A stretch of DNA of 64,000 nucleotides from Clostridium sp. UBA699 (GTDB lineage Bacteria > Bacillota > Clostridia > Clostridiales > Clostridiaceae). The notes beneath the pieces were generated by a model that saw nothing but the letters and a program-made list of their open reading frames with translations, did not search any database and was not told the origin of the DNA. This document shows positions 8,612-17,806 of this stretch, piece after piece; positions within the stretch are counted from its first letter, which is position 1, and the number at the start of each line of letters is the position of its first letter. The stretch is from positions 1 to 64,000 of the forward strand of contig DBML01000003.1 in the NCBI GenBank assembly GCA_002298915.1, given 5' to 3'. The translations under genes and the position numbers were made by a program.

Positions 8612-9463
8612 ATGCCGGAGAAAAAAGATGTTTGCCTGGGCCTCATGTCATGGCCCGAGATCAAAGAAAGGTTGAAGGAGAGCGACATCGCTCTTGTTCC
8701 TGTGGGACAGACGGAGCAGCATGGGCTTCATGCAAACATAGACCTTGACTCAAGGAATGCTGAAGGGATAGCCATCAGGGCTGCCATGGCAGCATTCGAG
8801 TCGTCCAAGCCAGTGGTGGCACCCGTGATAAGCTACGGCTACAGCGACCTGCCGGGTCTCAGGGAGTACCCGGGAGTATTTTCTCTAAGGGGAGAAACTC
8901 TGGTGAACCTGTGCTACGATGTTGGCTTCAGCCTTGTAAGGATGGGCTTCACAAAGATAATATTCGTAAACGGGCACGATGCCAACCCTCCATTCGTTAA
9001 GGAAGCGGTCAGGCTTCTTACAAAGAAAACAGGAGCCTTCTGCGCTATGGCTCACATCTCGGAGATGAACAACAGCGCAGCTGTCGATGTGCTCAAAAAG
9101 CACGACATGCCTGCCGATTTCGGGCATGCCTGCCTCATTGAAACCTCCATCGCAATGGCCTTCGGAATGGAAGTAAGGGAAGAGATGATGGCAGGACACT
9201 TCTGTGACAGGATAGAAGGCCCTATGGGCAAAATATTCCCGGAAGCTCCTGAAGGCATATCCTTCCCTGCATGGGAGCGGCTGGAGATAATGGCGGGAAT
9301 CTGGAGAGAAGGGCTTCCAGGGGCTAAAGGGAACCCGGCCGGGAGCTCGAGGGAGCTTGGCGAGGAGCTCATCCAGGCGACAATAAAGCCTGTAGTTGAG
9401 CTAATAGAGGCGATAAAGGATTTCAAGCCCGAGGTCAAAGAGGGGCTTCAGTTCGATGTCTAG
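8612..9463 (+). CDS. Creatininase-family amidohydrolase
   Basis: The 283-residue protein shows the metal-binding pattern of the creatininase family: QTEQHG near residue 36, the Asp of NIDLD near 46, NGHDAN near 122 and HACLIETS near 171. Members hydrolyse cyclic or N-substituted amides (creatinine and formamide-type intermediates of cofactor pathways), so the exact substrate cannot be assigned. GGAGG precedes the ATG by eight bases. It follows the toroid and unknown genes by 49 bases without a visible terminator and may belong to the same transcript. Confidence 0.8.
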   Translation: MPEKKDVCLGLMSWPEIKERLKESDIALVPVGQTEQHGLHANIDLDSRNAEGIAIRAAMAAFESSKPVVAPVISYGYSDLPGLREYPGVFSLRGETLVNLCYDVGFSLVRMGFTKIIFVNGHDANPPFVKEAVRLLTKKTGAFCAMAHISEMNNSAAVDVLKKHDMPADFGHACLIETSIAMAFGMEVREEMMAGHFCDRIEGPMGKIFPEAPEGISFPAWERLEIMAGIWREGLPGAKGNPAGSSRELGEELIQATIKPVVELIEAIKDFKPEVKEGLQFDV

Positions 9464-9516
9464 TCCCAAACAGCAAAAAAATGATTTTGGATGTGGCAGG
9501 CTGATATCTGATTTGG

Positions 9517-9522
9517 TATAAT
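9517..9522 (+). promoter_or_regulatory. Minus-10 element upstream of the first peptidase T gene
   Basis: TATAAT lies 64 bases before the start codon. A weak TGGCAG stands 17 bases upstream as possible minus-35, which suggests dependence on an activator. Confidence 0.45.
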
Positions 9523-9542
9523 AGGTAAAAGCAAACTAGGAA

Positions 9543-9560
9543 CTCATACTTTAGTATGAG
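9543..9560 (+). promoter_or_regulatory. 18-bp palindrome, candidate regulator site 1
   Basis: CTCATACT and AGTATGAG face each other around a two-base centre. A near-identical palindrome (CTCATCCT/AGGATGAG) lies upstream of the second peptidase T gene at 13528. Being shared by the two pepT upstream regions that flank a LuxR-type regulator gene, it is a candidate binding site for that regulator. At the RNA level it could also form a hairpin just ahead of the ribosome site. Confidence 0.45.
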
Positions 9561-9585
9561 GCGGAACTCGTGAAAGGTGAGGATT

Positions 9586-10812
9586 ATGTCCAACGTTGTA
9601 GAGAAATTCATAAAGTACATCAAGTATGATACCCAGTCAGATGAAAATTCCAGCTCTTCGCCGACCACCCCCGGCCAGATGGTGTTCGCAAAGGAGCTGG
9701 CAAGGGAACTCGAGGAGATGGGGATGCAGGACGTGTCCCTGGATGAGAACGGCTACATAATGGCCACCCTTCCTTCGAATATCGACAAGGAGGTTCCGGT
9801 AATCGGGTTCATAGCCCACCTGGACACGAGCCCCGAGGTGTCCGGCGCCGGAGTCAACCCCAAATTTGTTGAAAACTACAACGGAGAAGACATAATCCTC
9901 GACGAGGAGAACGACATAATACTCTCTCCGAAGGAGTTCCCTCAGCTCAGAAACTACGTGGGGAAGACGATAATAACAACCGACGGCAAGACACTTCTTG
10001 GAGCGGACGACAAGGCGGGGGTTGCTGAGATCATGGCAGCCATGGAAATCCTCATCAGCAACCCGAAGATCAAGCACGGCGAGATAAGGGTGGCGTTCAC
10101 AACAGACGAGGAGATAGGCAAGATAGGGGAATATTTCGATGTCGAGAAGTTCAGCGCCAACATAGCTTTCACTCTTGACGGAGAAGGCATAGGCGAGCTC
10201 AAGGTGGAGAACTTCAACGCTGCCAGCGCAAAGATAACCGTCAGGGGGAAAAGCGTTTTCACGGGCGATGCTAAAGGCAGGATGATCAATTCGCTTAGGA
10301 TTGGCTCTGAAATTATAAGCATGTTCCCGGAGGACGAAACTCCCGAGGACACAGAAGGCTACGAGGGCTTCTACCACCTCGAGGCATTCAACGGAAAGGT
10401 TGAAGAGACCAGGATACTGTACCTGATCAGGGATTTCGACGACCGCAAGTTCGAGGACAGGATAGCCTTTGTCAAGGATGTGGTACGCAAGATAAACAAA
10501 AAATACGGCGAGCGCACAGCCACCATCGAAATCACAGAGCAGTACAGGAACATGAAGGAAAAGATAGAGGCCGTAAAGTACATCGTGGACATAGCCATAG
10601 AGGCCATGAAGGAAGTGAACGTGTTTCCAACCGTAGAGCCGCTAAGGGGAGGGACCGACGGGGCGAGGCTGTCGCACAAGGGGCTTCCTACTCCGAACCT
10701 CTTCGCTGGAGGGCACAATTTCCACAGCAAATACGAATTCATCTCAACCTACGCAATGGAAAAAGCGGTCGAGGTTGTGCTTAAGATAACAGAGCTTTTT
10801 GCCGAGCTTTAG
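9586..10812 (+). CDS. pepT: Peptidase T-like M20B tripeptidase, divergent copy
   Basis: The 408-residue protein is a peptidase T homologue that would release N-terminal residues from tripeptides in the cytoplasm. The di-metal set is present: HLD near residue 79, GADDK near 140, DEE near 173, the Asp of TLDGE near 196 and GGHNFH near 378. Several residues conserved in the family and in the second copy at 13697 differ: the HPGYAKG segment reads FTGDAKG, GxGADHFD reads GKIGEYFD and DGG reads DGE. Specificity may have shifted. The ATG at 9586 follows AGGTGAGG and fits better than the GTG at 9577. The LuxR-type regulator gene starts 24 bases downstream. Confidence 0.82.
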   Translation: MSNVVEKFIKYIKYDTQSDENSSSSPTTPGQMVFAKELARELEEMGMQDVSLDENGYIMATLPSNIDKEVPVIGFIAHLDTSPEVSGAGVNPKFVENYNGEDIILDEENDIILSPKEFPQLRNYVGKTIITTDGKTLLGADDKAGVAEIMAAMEILISNPKIKHGEIRVAFTTDEEIGKIGEYFDVEKFSANIAFTLDGEGIGELKVENFNAASAKITVRGKSVFTGDAKGRMINSLRIGSEIISMFPEDETPEDTEGYEGFYHLEAFNGKVEETRILYLIRDFDDRKFEDRIAFVKDVVRKINKKYGERTATIEITEQYRNMKEKIEAVKYIVDIAIEAMKEVNVFPTVEPLRGGTDGARLSHKGLPTPNLFAGGHNFHSKYEFISTYAMEKAVEVVLKITELFAEL

Positions 10813-10836
10813 CAGGTTCGCGGGGAGGGGGCAAGC

Positions 10837-13458
10837 ATGTCAATTTACAACAAGAACAAATTCATGATACCGAAAACAAAGCTGAAGGTAACCGAGAGGA
10901 AAAACATATTCAGCCTGCTGGACAAGTCCCAGGAAACGAAGCTGTCCATAATTTGGGCCCAGGCTGGGAGCGGAAAGACGACGGCGGTTGTCACCTGGCT
11001 GGAGGAGAGGAACCTTGAGAACAACACCGTTTGGATCTCGCTGGACGAAAGGGACAACAGGCCTGAGATGTTTTCGAAATGCCTTGCCGAAGCCATAGGC
11101 AGAGTGCTGGGCGAGGATGCCCAGACTGAGGGGGAGCAGACGATTGACTCGCTGCTGAACAGGATTTCAGGCCTGGACAGAAGCCTGATCTTCGTTCTCG
11201 ACGACTTTCACCACATCAAGGACAGCGAAATACTGAAGGAAGTTAAGTACTTCATTGACGGAATCGGAGGAAACATCCACATCATAATTACGAGCAGGTC
11301 GAAGCTCAGTCTTAATCTTGCCAAGCTTAGGCTCAACGGCGAGGTGACGGAGATAGACAGGAAGGACCTTAATTTCTCCCTGGAGGAGGCTGCCGAGTTC
11401 GTAAGCAGCAACTCAGAGCTAGACATCCCTGAAAAGACTGTGAAGCAGCTCTGGGAAAGGACCGAAGGCTGGATAGCAGGAATCCAGATGGCCCTTCTCA
11501 CCATGAGGGAGAGGAAGGATATCGGTGATTTCGAAGAGAAGTTCAGCGGCTGCAGCAGCTACATCCAGGACTACTTCTGCGAAGAGGTGTACAATGACCA
11601 GACAGAGGAGATAAAGGATTTCCTCCTGAAGACGAGCATATTGGATGAGCTAACACCGGAACTCTGCAATGCCGTAATGGAAAGGAACGACAGCCAGCAG
11701 CTGCTGGAACGCATATACGACACAAACCTGTTCATAGACAGGCTTGATTATGACGGCAGGACTTACAGGTACCACAGGCTCTTCAAGGAATTCCTGATGT
11801 GCAAAGCCCGGGGTATGAACGTGGAGGCCTTCTACGAAGCGAGCAGCAGGGCCGCAAAATGGTACGAGGATAACGGCCTTCTAAACAGCGCCATCAACCA
11901 GTACATGGAGGTTGGGAACTTCGAGCCGGTTGTGGACCTGGTGGAATCCGAGTGCATAAGGATGGTCATGTGCGGGGAGCAGGCGGAGGTCATGCATTGG
12001 CTGGAAAACATACCCCAGGACATAGTCCTTAAAAACCCGCGTTTCTGCATAACACGCATGTTCACCTACATAAACGACGACATCAGCTACGCCAAGTACA
12101 ACGAGTTTGCTGAGAGGGCCCTTGAGGAACAGGGTGATGAGGCGTACAGGAACGAATGCAGGGGAGTTATGCTTATAGTCAAAGGCGACAGGCACCTGAT
12201 CAAGTCGGAGTACAAAAAGAGCCTGGAATGCTACAGGGAGGCCCAGGAAAAGCTGCAGGCTTCAGCCCTCTACAGCATAGCAATCAGCCTCAAGCTTGGG
12301 GTGGCTTATTTCTACATGAAGGACCTGAAGAGAGAGAAGGAGCATTTTGACAAGGCTATGCTTCAGAGCCAGGCATACCAGGATGACGTCCTCTATCTCG
12401 TGGTAAGCAGGACTGTCGTCTTCACCAGGCTCCTCAGGAGGCAGCTTGCAGAGTGCGAAAGCATCTGCAGCGTGTGCATAAACAGCAAGATGAACGACTC
12501 TGTAAAGAAATCATCCCTTATGTCGATCTTCTACATAATACTTGCGCTTGTTTACTTCGACAGGAACGATATCAGCAGGGCGGACGAGTATGTGCACAAG
12601 GGCATGGAAGCCATTGAGAGGGAGGGCAAGCCTCTCCAGCACTACTACACGCTGTACACTGGGCTCTATGTCTATGCCGGAGTGCTGATGGAAAAGGGAA
12701 GCAAGGCGGAGTTCGAGAAGGTATGCGACAGGATTGAGGACCTTTCAAGGACCCGTGGGGATGAAAGGCTTCCGGACATATACTATCTCAACAAGGTTGA
12801 GAACTACTTCGACGTGTTCAAAATGGAAAGGTTCATGGAGGCAGGCAAGACCAGCATGGTCGAAAAGTACATCTCCAAGATGGATTTCAAGAATCCGGAA
12901 GAGGTGGTGCTTTTCTGCAGGTCTCTCGTGGACAAAGGCAAAAGCGATGACGCGCTTATGCTCCTTAACAAGGTGCTCTCGGCGGAGAGGGATGAAAGCA
13001 ACAGCTACGTGTGCCTTAAAGCGATAATGCTGAGGGCGGAGATATTCTCCCAGGAGGACCAGTACGAGAACGCCACCCGCGACTTCAAGGAAGCTCTGAC
13101 TGCCGGGTACGAAAACGGCTTTGTCAGGATATTCTCCTTCAGGAACATAAAGACAAGCAAAATGCTGATCAAAACGATCAGAGGAATGAAATTCAACAAG
13201 GATTATTACAAGATGGGAGAGTACCTGAACAAGATAGCCGGCCTTTATTCGGAGGATGAGAGCGCAGAGATAATAAGCAAGCGTGAAAAAGAGGTGCTGC
13301 AGCTCATTGAGAACGGGGCTAAGAACTCCGAGATCGCCAAAGAGCTGTTCATCACAGAAAGCACAGTGAAGAGCCACATACTCAACATCTACAGCAAGCT
13401 TGGGGTAAACAACAGGATCCAGGCTGTGGCAAAGGCCAAGGAAATTGGTGTGATCTAA
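10837..13458 (+). CDS. LuxR-family ATP-dependent regulator (MalT/LAL type)
   Basis: The 873-residue protein has the layout of large ATP-binding LuxR regulators. An N-terminal STAND-type NTPase domain carries Walker A AGSGKTT at 43-49 and a Walker B stretch FVLDDFHH near 120. A long helical, TPR-like middle follows (about 330-790), then a C-terminal LuxR helix-turn-helix beginning ISKREKEVLQLI and containing ITESTVKSHILNIYSKLGV. Such proteins are usually activators that respond to an inducer bound by the helical region. It lies between two peptidase T genes, so peptides or amino acids are a plausible signal; that is inference. It probably shares a transcript with the first pepT and ends at a strong terminator. 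Confidence 0.88.
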   Translation: MSIYNKNKFMIPKTKLKVTERKNIFSLLDKSQETKLSIIWAQAGSGKTTAVVTWLEERNLENNTVWISLDERDNRPEMFSKCLAEAIGRVLGEDAQTEGEQTIDSLLNRISGLDRSLIFVLDDFHHIKDSEILKEVKYFIDGIGGNIHIIITSRSKLSLNLAKLRLNGEVTEIDRKDLNFSLEEAAEFVSSNSELDIPEKTVKQLWERTEGWIAGIQMALLTMRERKDIGDFEEKFSGCSSYIQDYFCEEVYNDQTEEIKDFLLKTSILDELTPELCNAVMERNDSQQLLERIYDTNLFIDRLDYDGRTYRYHRLFKEFLMCKARGMNVEAFYEASSRAAKWYEDNGLLNSAINQYMEVGNFEPVVDLVESECIRMVMCGEQAEVMHWLENIPQDIVLKNPRFCITRMFTYINDDISYAKYNEFAERALEEQGDEAYRNECRGVMLIVKGDRHLIKSEYKKSLECYREAQEKLQASALYSIAISLKLGVAYFYMKDLKREKEHFDKAMLQSQAYQDDVLYLVVSRTVVFTRLLRRQLAECESICSVCINSKMNDSVKKSSLMSIFYIILALVYFDRNDISRADEYVHKGMEAIEREGKPLQHYYTLYTGLYVYAGVLMEKGSKAEFEKVCDRIEDLSRTRGDERLPDIYYLNKVENYFDVFKMERFMEAGKTSMVEKYISKMDFKNPEEVVLFCRSLVDKGKSDDALMLLNKVLSAERDESNSYVCLKAIMLRAEIFSQEDQYENATRDFKEALTAGYENGFVRIFSFRNIKTSKMLIKTIRGMKFNKDYYKMGEYLNKIAGLYSEDESAEIISKREKEVLQLIENGAKNSEIAKELFITESTVKSHILNIYSKLGVNNRIQAVAKAKEIGVI

Positions 13459-13470
13459 TATAGATAGCAT

Positions 13471-13513
13471 GACAAAGACCGGCATCCGGAGGGTGCCGGC
13501 CTTTGTCATTTTA
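13471..13513 (+). terminator. Terminator after the LuxR-type regulator gene
   Basis: A long stem with GACAAAG/CTTTGTC outer arms and a GC-rich inner part is followed by ATTTT. Confidence 0.8.
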
Positions 13514-13527
13514 AGCCTTTCTGAGCC

Positions 13528-13545
13528 CTCATCCTAAAGGATGAG
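13528..13545 (+). promoter_or_regulatory. 18-bp palindrome, candidate regulator site 2
   Basis: CTCATCCT and AGGATGAG form a perfect palindrome with a two-base centre, about 92 bases upstream of the predicted start of transcription of the second pepT gene. It matches the palindrome at 9543 in 14 of 18 positions, with the changes compensated in the opposite arm. Confidence 0.45.
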
Positions 13546-13593
13546 AGCCTGGCAGTTATTTTTCCACCGGTTAAGTAGTACTTTAAGGTGATT

Positions 13594-13622
13594 TTGGCTT
13601 ATATTAAAAATGCTAATATTAG
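13594..13622 (+). promoter_or_regulatory. Promoter of the second pepT gene
   Basis: TTGGCT, 17 bases, then TATTAG give a moderate sigma-A promoter with a leader of about 70 nucleotides. Further AT-rich inverted repeats lie between it and the gene. Confidence 0.45.
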
Positions 13623-13696
13623 ACTCGTGGTTGATAATTAATTGTCACGGTTTTTAACAATTCTGCAGAACAACTATTTTCAAGGGAGAACAAACA

Positions 13697-14920
13697 ATGT
13701 CTATGGTAGTAGAAAAGTTTCTTAAATATGTAAGTTTCGACACCAGGTCAGAAGAGGAGTCGGCGACAGTGCCTTCAACCTCGGGACAGCTCGTTTTGGC
13801 AAAAGAACTGGTGGAAGAAATGAAATCCATAGGTCTCAAAGATGTAACAATGGATGAAAACGGCTACATAATGGCTACCCTTCCGTCAAATGTTGACAGG
13901 GAGATACCGACCATCGGCTTCATCGCCCATCTTGATACCAGCATGGAGATGTCAGGAGCGAATGTAAAGCCAAAATTCGTGGAGAATTACGACGGAGGAG
14001 ACATAGTGCTCAATGAGGAGCTGAATGTAAAGCTTTCCCCGAACGATTTTCCGGAACTGAAGAACTACATCGGCCAGACACTGATAACCACTGACGGAAC
14101 TACTCTTCTGGGAGCAGACGACAAGGCCGGGATAGCCGAAATATTGGCTGCCATGGAATACCTCGTACAGAACCCGGAGATAGAGCACGGAACAATAAGG
14201 ATAGGCTTCACACCTGATGAAGAGGTGGGAAGGGGAGCTGATCACTTCGATGTGGAGAAGTTCAATGCTGACCTTGCATATACAATAGACGGCGGAGAGA
14301 TCGGCGAGCTGGAGTTCGAAAACTTCAATGCAGCAAGCGCTAAGATTACCGTGAAGGGAAGAAGCGTGCATCCTGGATATGCAAAAGATAAGATGATCAA
14401 CTCGACGCTTTTAGCAGGAGAGCTCATGGGAATGTTCCCTCATAAGGAGACGCCGGCCAGAACCGAAGGCTACGAAGGCTTCTACCATCTTGTATCCATA
14501 AGCGGCGGGGTCGAGGAGACAAAGCTAAGCTATATAATCAGGGATTTCGACGAAAAGGAATTCGCAAAGAGAAAAGAGACAGTGGAGGGCTATGTGGATG
14601 CGCTGAACAAAAAATACGGCGAGAACACGTTTGCCTTGGAGATAAAAGAACAGTACAGGAACATGAAAGAAAAAATCGAGCCTGTTAAACATGTCGTTGA
14701 CATAGCGTTCCAGGCGATGAAGGAATCAAACATCGTGCCTAAGGTGCAGCCTATAAGGGGCGGCACGGACGGCGCAAGGCTATCGTTTATGGGGCTTCCG
14801 ACGCCGAACATATTTACCGGGGGGCACAATTTCCATGGAAAGCACGAGTACATTCCGGTCTACTCCATGGAAAAGGCTGTAGAAGTCATTATAAAAATTA
14901 TAGAAATATATACAAAATAG
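13697..14920 (+). CDS. pepT: Peptidase T (tripeptide aminopeptidase)
   Basis: The 407-residue protein matches the usual length of peptidase T and keeps the family motifs: HLD near 78, GADDKAG near 139, [15 protein letters not shown] near 168-182, TIDGG near 195, [12 protein letters not shown] near 220 and [10 protein letters not shown] near 377. It should be a zinc-dependent cytoplasmic tripeptidase. AAGGGAG precedes the ATG by eight bases. The permease gene follows after 10 bases, so the pair forms a peptide-breakdown and amino-acid transport operon. Compared with its paralogue at 9586 this is the orthodox copy. Confidence 0.92.
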   Translation: MSMVVEKFLKYVSFDTRSEEESATVPSTSGQLVLAKELVEEMKSIGLKDVTMDENGYIMATLPSNVDREIPTIGFIAHLDTSMEMSGANVKPKFVENYDGGDIVLNEELNVKLSPNDFPELKNYIGQTLITTDGTTLLGADDKAGIAEILAAMEYLVQNPEIEHGTIRIGFTPDEEVGRGADHFDVEKFNADLAYTIDGGEIGELEFENFNAASAKITVKGRSVHPGYAKDKMINSTLLAGELMGMFPHKETPARTEGYEGFYHLVSISGGVEETKLSYIIRDFDEKEFAKRKETVEGYVDALNKKYGENTFALEIKEQYRNMKEKIEPVKHVVDIAFQAMKESNIVPKVQPIRGGTDGARLSFMGLPTPNIFTGGHNFHGKHEYIPVYSMEKAVEVIIKIIEIYTK

Positions 14921-14930
14921 GGGGAAAAAA

Positions 14931-16454
14931 ATGGCTACAAGCACAACTGCAAAGTCAAAAAAACTTACCTTGATACCTTTGGTATTGATGATCTTTACTT
15001 CAGTTTATGGATTCAACAACATCCCAAGGTCATTCTACAAGATGGGCTATGCTGCAATTCCATGGTACATCCTGGCAGGAATAACATTCTTCGTGCCTTT
15101 CGCATTGATGGTTGCTGAATTCGGTACTGCTTTCAGGAAAGAAAAAGGCGGTATCTACTCATGGATGGAGAAATCAGTTGGACCTAGATTCGCGTTCATG
15201 GGAACGTTCATGTGGTACTTCTCATACATCACTTGGATGGTCAACGTTGCATCTGGTTTCTGGGTACCTGTTTCAAACGCTATATTCGGAAAAGACACTA
15301 CCCAGCAGTGGGTATTTGGACCAATCTCAGGTCCGCAGGTTCTCGGAGTTATGGGAATATGCTGGATACTTCTCGTTACTTACACATCAACTAAAGGCCT
15401 TGACAAGATAAAGAAGGTTACTTCGGTAGGCGGAGTCGCAGTACTTCTTATAAACGTGTTCCTTTGGTTAGGCGCTATCGCGGTATTCGTTGGAACAAAA
15501 GGACATCTTGCTCAGCCGATAGTTGGACTCAGCTCATTCACACAGACACCAAACCCTAAATACGCAGGCGACATAATCGCCGCACTAGCATTCGTTGTTT
15601 ACGCTCTGTTCGCTTACGGCGGTATAGAAGCGGTTGGAGGACTGGTTGACGAAACCGAGAATCCGGAAAAGACGTTCCCTAAAGGAATACTTCTTTCAGG
15701 TGCTATCATATCAGTAGGTTATTCAATAGGTATATTCTTCATAGGCATATTCACAAACTGGTCACAGGTAATGGGCGTTAAAGGCGTTAACCTCGGAAAC
15801 GCAAGCTATATAGTTATGTCAAACCTCGGCTACGCTCTCGGACAGGCTTTCGGAGCAAGCGAAGCTACATCGGTTATGATGGCTCACGGTGTTGCAAGAT
15901 ATGTTGGACTTTCAATGTCACTGGCACTTGCAGGCGCATTCTTCACGCTCATGTACTCGCCGCTCAAGCAGATGATCGAGGGTACTCCTGCTGAATTATG
16001 GCCAGGAAAAATGGGAGAAACTAAAGACGGCATGCCGGTAAACGCTATGTGGGTCCAGGCTGGAGTTGTTTGCTTCATGATCGCACTTGTAGCGTTCGGC
16101 GGAAGCTCGATGGCAGCATTCTTCAACATACTTGTTTCAATGACAAACGTTGCAATGACACTTCCGTATATGTTCATAGCGGCAGCATTCCCTTACTTCA
16201 AAAAGAAGACAGAGATTGAAAAGCCGTTCGTAGTATACAAGTCACTTGGATTCGCTAAGTTTGTAACTGTGCTTGTTGTTCTTACAGTTGGACTCGCCAA
16301 CGTGTTCTGCATAATCCAGCCGGCTCTCGAAGGCGACATGCTCACAACAATCTGGAGCGTAGCCGGACCGATAATATTTGCTGGAGTTGCTTGGATGATG
16401 TACAGCAGATACGAAAAAAAAAAGCTTAACGGAAATTCAGAAAAAACAGCTTAG
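14931..16454 (+). CDS. Amino-acid permease, glutamate/GABA antiporter type (YjeM-like)
   Basis: The 507-residue protein is an APC-superfamily transporter with about twelve membrane segments. The N-terminal segment runs through FTSVYGFNNIPRSFYKMGY and a conserved block reads FAYGGIEAVGGLVDETENPEKTFPKGI near residue 230, as in YjeM and related glutamate/GABA family exchangers. Its position 10 bases after pepT suggests it moves an amino acid released by peptide breakdown; the substrate is not known. GGGGG precedes the ATG. Codons here are more A/T-ending than in neighbouring genes, which is common for highly expressed transporters in such genomes. Confidence 0.82.
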   Translation: MATSTTAKSKKLTLIPLVLMIFTSVYGFNNIPRSFYKMGYAAIPWYILAGITFFVPFALMVAEFGTAFRKEKGGIYSWMEKSVGPRFAFMGTFMWYFSYITWMVNVASGFWVPVSNAIFGKDTTQQWVFGPISGPQVLGVMGICWILLVTYTSTKGLDKIKKVTSVGGVAVLLINVFLWLGAIAVFVGTKGHLAQPIVGLSSFTQTPNPKYAGDIIAALAFVVYALFAYGGIEAVGGLVDETENPEKTFPKGILLSGAIISVGYSIGIFFIGIFTNWSQVMGVKGVNLGNASYIVMSNLGYALGQAFGASEATSVMMAHGVARYVGLSMSLALAGAFFTLMYSPLKQMIEGTPAELWPGKMGETKDGMPVNAMWVQAGVVCFMIALVAFGGSSMAAFFNILVSMTNVAMTLPYMFIAAAFPYFKKKTEIEKPFVVYKSLGFAKFVTVLVVLTVGLANVFCIIQPALEGDMLTTIWSVAGPIIFAGVAWMMYSRYEKKKLNGNSEKTA

Positions 16455-16474
16455 TTAATAGCTTAAGATCAGAC

Positions 16475-16510
16475 GGACAGATGCTTTGAAAAAGGCATTT
16501 GTCCTTTTTT
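16475..16510 (+). terminator. Terminator after the permease gene
   Basis: A 13-pair stem with two wobble pairs and a short A-rich loop is followed by six T residues. Confidence 0.85.
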
Positions 16511-16548
16511 CATTGCACGAGTATAATTATATAAAGGGGGATGGTAGC

Positions 16549-17796
16549 ATGTTCATTATCAACGAACCTAACGAACAGATTGTGCCGATTAAGGTCTGGC
16601 TAGAAAACATCGGCCAGCTTGACGCAGACTGCCTTAGGCAGGCTAAAAACCTTTCCAACCTGCCCTTTGCGCACAGGTGGATAGCCCTGATGCCGGACAC
16701 CCACTCAGGGTTCGGTATGCCGATAGGAGGAGTCGTTGCAACGAAAGAAGTCATCATCCCTAATGCGGTTGGGGTGGATATAGGCTGCGGCATGGTCTTT
16801 GTGCAGACAGACATACCGGTCGAGCCGCTGCTTTCTGTGGAGACCCCGAACGGCGTTCTTGCAAAAGCCATCGTGGGGGACATACTGAGGAACATCCCGA
16901 CTGGCTTTGAGCATCACAAGAAGAGGCATAAGTGCGCCGCAGTGGAGACGTTCGAGGCGAGCCTGACGGACCGCCAGAAAGGCGGCTTTGCACAAGGACT
17001 GCTACAGGAGCTCGAAAAAGCAAAGTTCCAGGTGGGAACCCTGGGCAGCGGCAACCACTTCATAGAGCTCCAGACGAACGAGGAGGGAAAGCTGGGGCTT
17101 ATGGTCCACTCCGGATCCAGGAACGTCGGCTTCACCATATGCCACTTCTTCAACAACCTGGCCAAGGACCTGAACAGGCAATGGCGGTCCCCGGTGCCCG
17201 CTGAGTGGGACCTCGCGTACCTGCCTGTGGACACGGAGTATGGAGAGGAATACATCAAATGGATGAACTTCGCCCTGGAATTCGCAAAGGAAAACAGGGC
17301 CAGGATGATGCAGGAGGTAATCGACGTTGTCCTCGACAGGACTGCAAAGTACGCAGGGATAAAAGACGTGAAGCTGTCCGACAGGATAAACTGCCACCAC
17401 AACTACGCTTCCCACGAGGAGCATTACGGGAAGAAGGTGTGGGTCCACAGGAAGGGGGCCATAAGCGCCCGGGAAGGTGAGCTTGGCATAATACCCGGTG
17501 CCATGGGCAGCACTTCCTACCTGGTGAAGGGCAAAGGGAACCCTGAAAGCTTCTGCTCCTGCTCCCATGGGGCAGGCCGTCTGATGAGCCGTTCCGCTGC
17601 AAAAAAGAAATTTGGGGTACAGGAAACCATAGAGGACCTAAAGACGCTTGGCGTGTTCCTTGGCAAGGTGAAGAGGAGCGACGTGGGCGAGGAATCCCGC
17701 TTCGCATACAAGGACCTGGACTTTGTCATCAAAAACGAGCTCGACCTTGTGGAGCCGATAGGCAAGCTGAAAACGCTTGCGGTTGTGAAAGGATAG
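16549..17796 (+). CDS. rtcB: RtcB-family RNA ligase
   Basis: The 415-residue protein carries the manganese and guanylylation motifs of RtcB: GVDIGCGM near residue 79, LGSGNHF near 166, MVHSGSRNVG near 184, NCHHNY near 282 and SCSHGAGR near 342. RtcB joins 2',3'-cyclic phosphate or 3'-phosphate RNA ends to 5'-OH ends and serves in RNA repair; the length fits the bacterial RtcB2-like group. The ATG at 16549 lies 12 bases after the GGGGG element, and the 21 extra codons upstream lie inside the preceding terminator, so they are unlikely to be translated. A TATAAT lies at 16523. No rtcA or rtcR gene is nearby. Confidence 0.88.
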   Translation: MFIINEPNEQIVPIKVWLENIGQLDADCLRQAKNLSNLPFAHRWIALMPDTHSGFGMPIGGVVATKEVIIPNAVGVDIGCGMVFVQTDIPVEPLLSVETPNGVLAKAIVGDILRNIPTGFEHHKKRHKCAAVETFEASLTDRQKGGFAQGLLQELEKAKFQVGTLGSGNHFIELQTNEEGKLGLMVHSGSRNVGFTICHFFNNLAKDLNRQWRSPVPAEWDLAYLPVDTEYGEEYIKWMNFALEFAKENRARMMQEVIDVVLDRTAKYAGIKDVKLSDRINCHHNYASHEEHYGKKVWVHRKGAISAREGELGIIPGAMGSTSYLVKGKGNPESFCSCSHGAGRLMSRSAAKKKFGVQETIEDLKTLGVFLGKVKRSDVGEESRFAYKDLDFVIKNELDLVEPIGKLKTLAVVKG

Positions 17797-17806
17797 GGTA
17801 GGCGGC

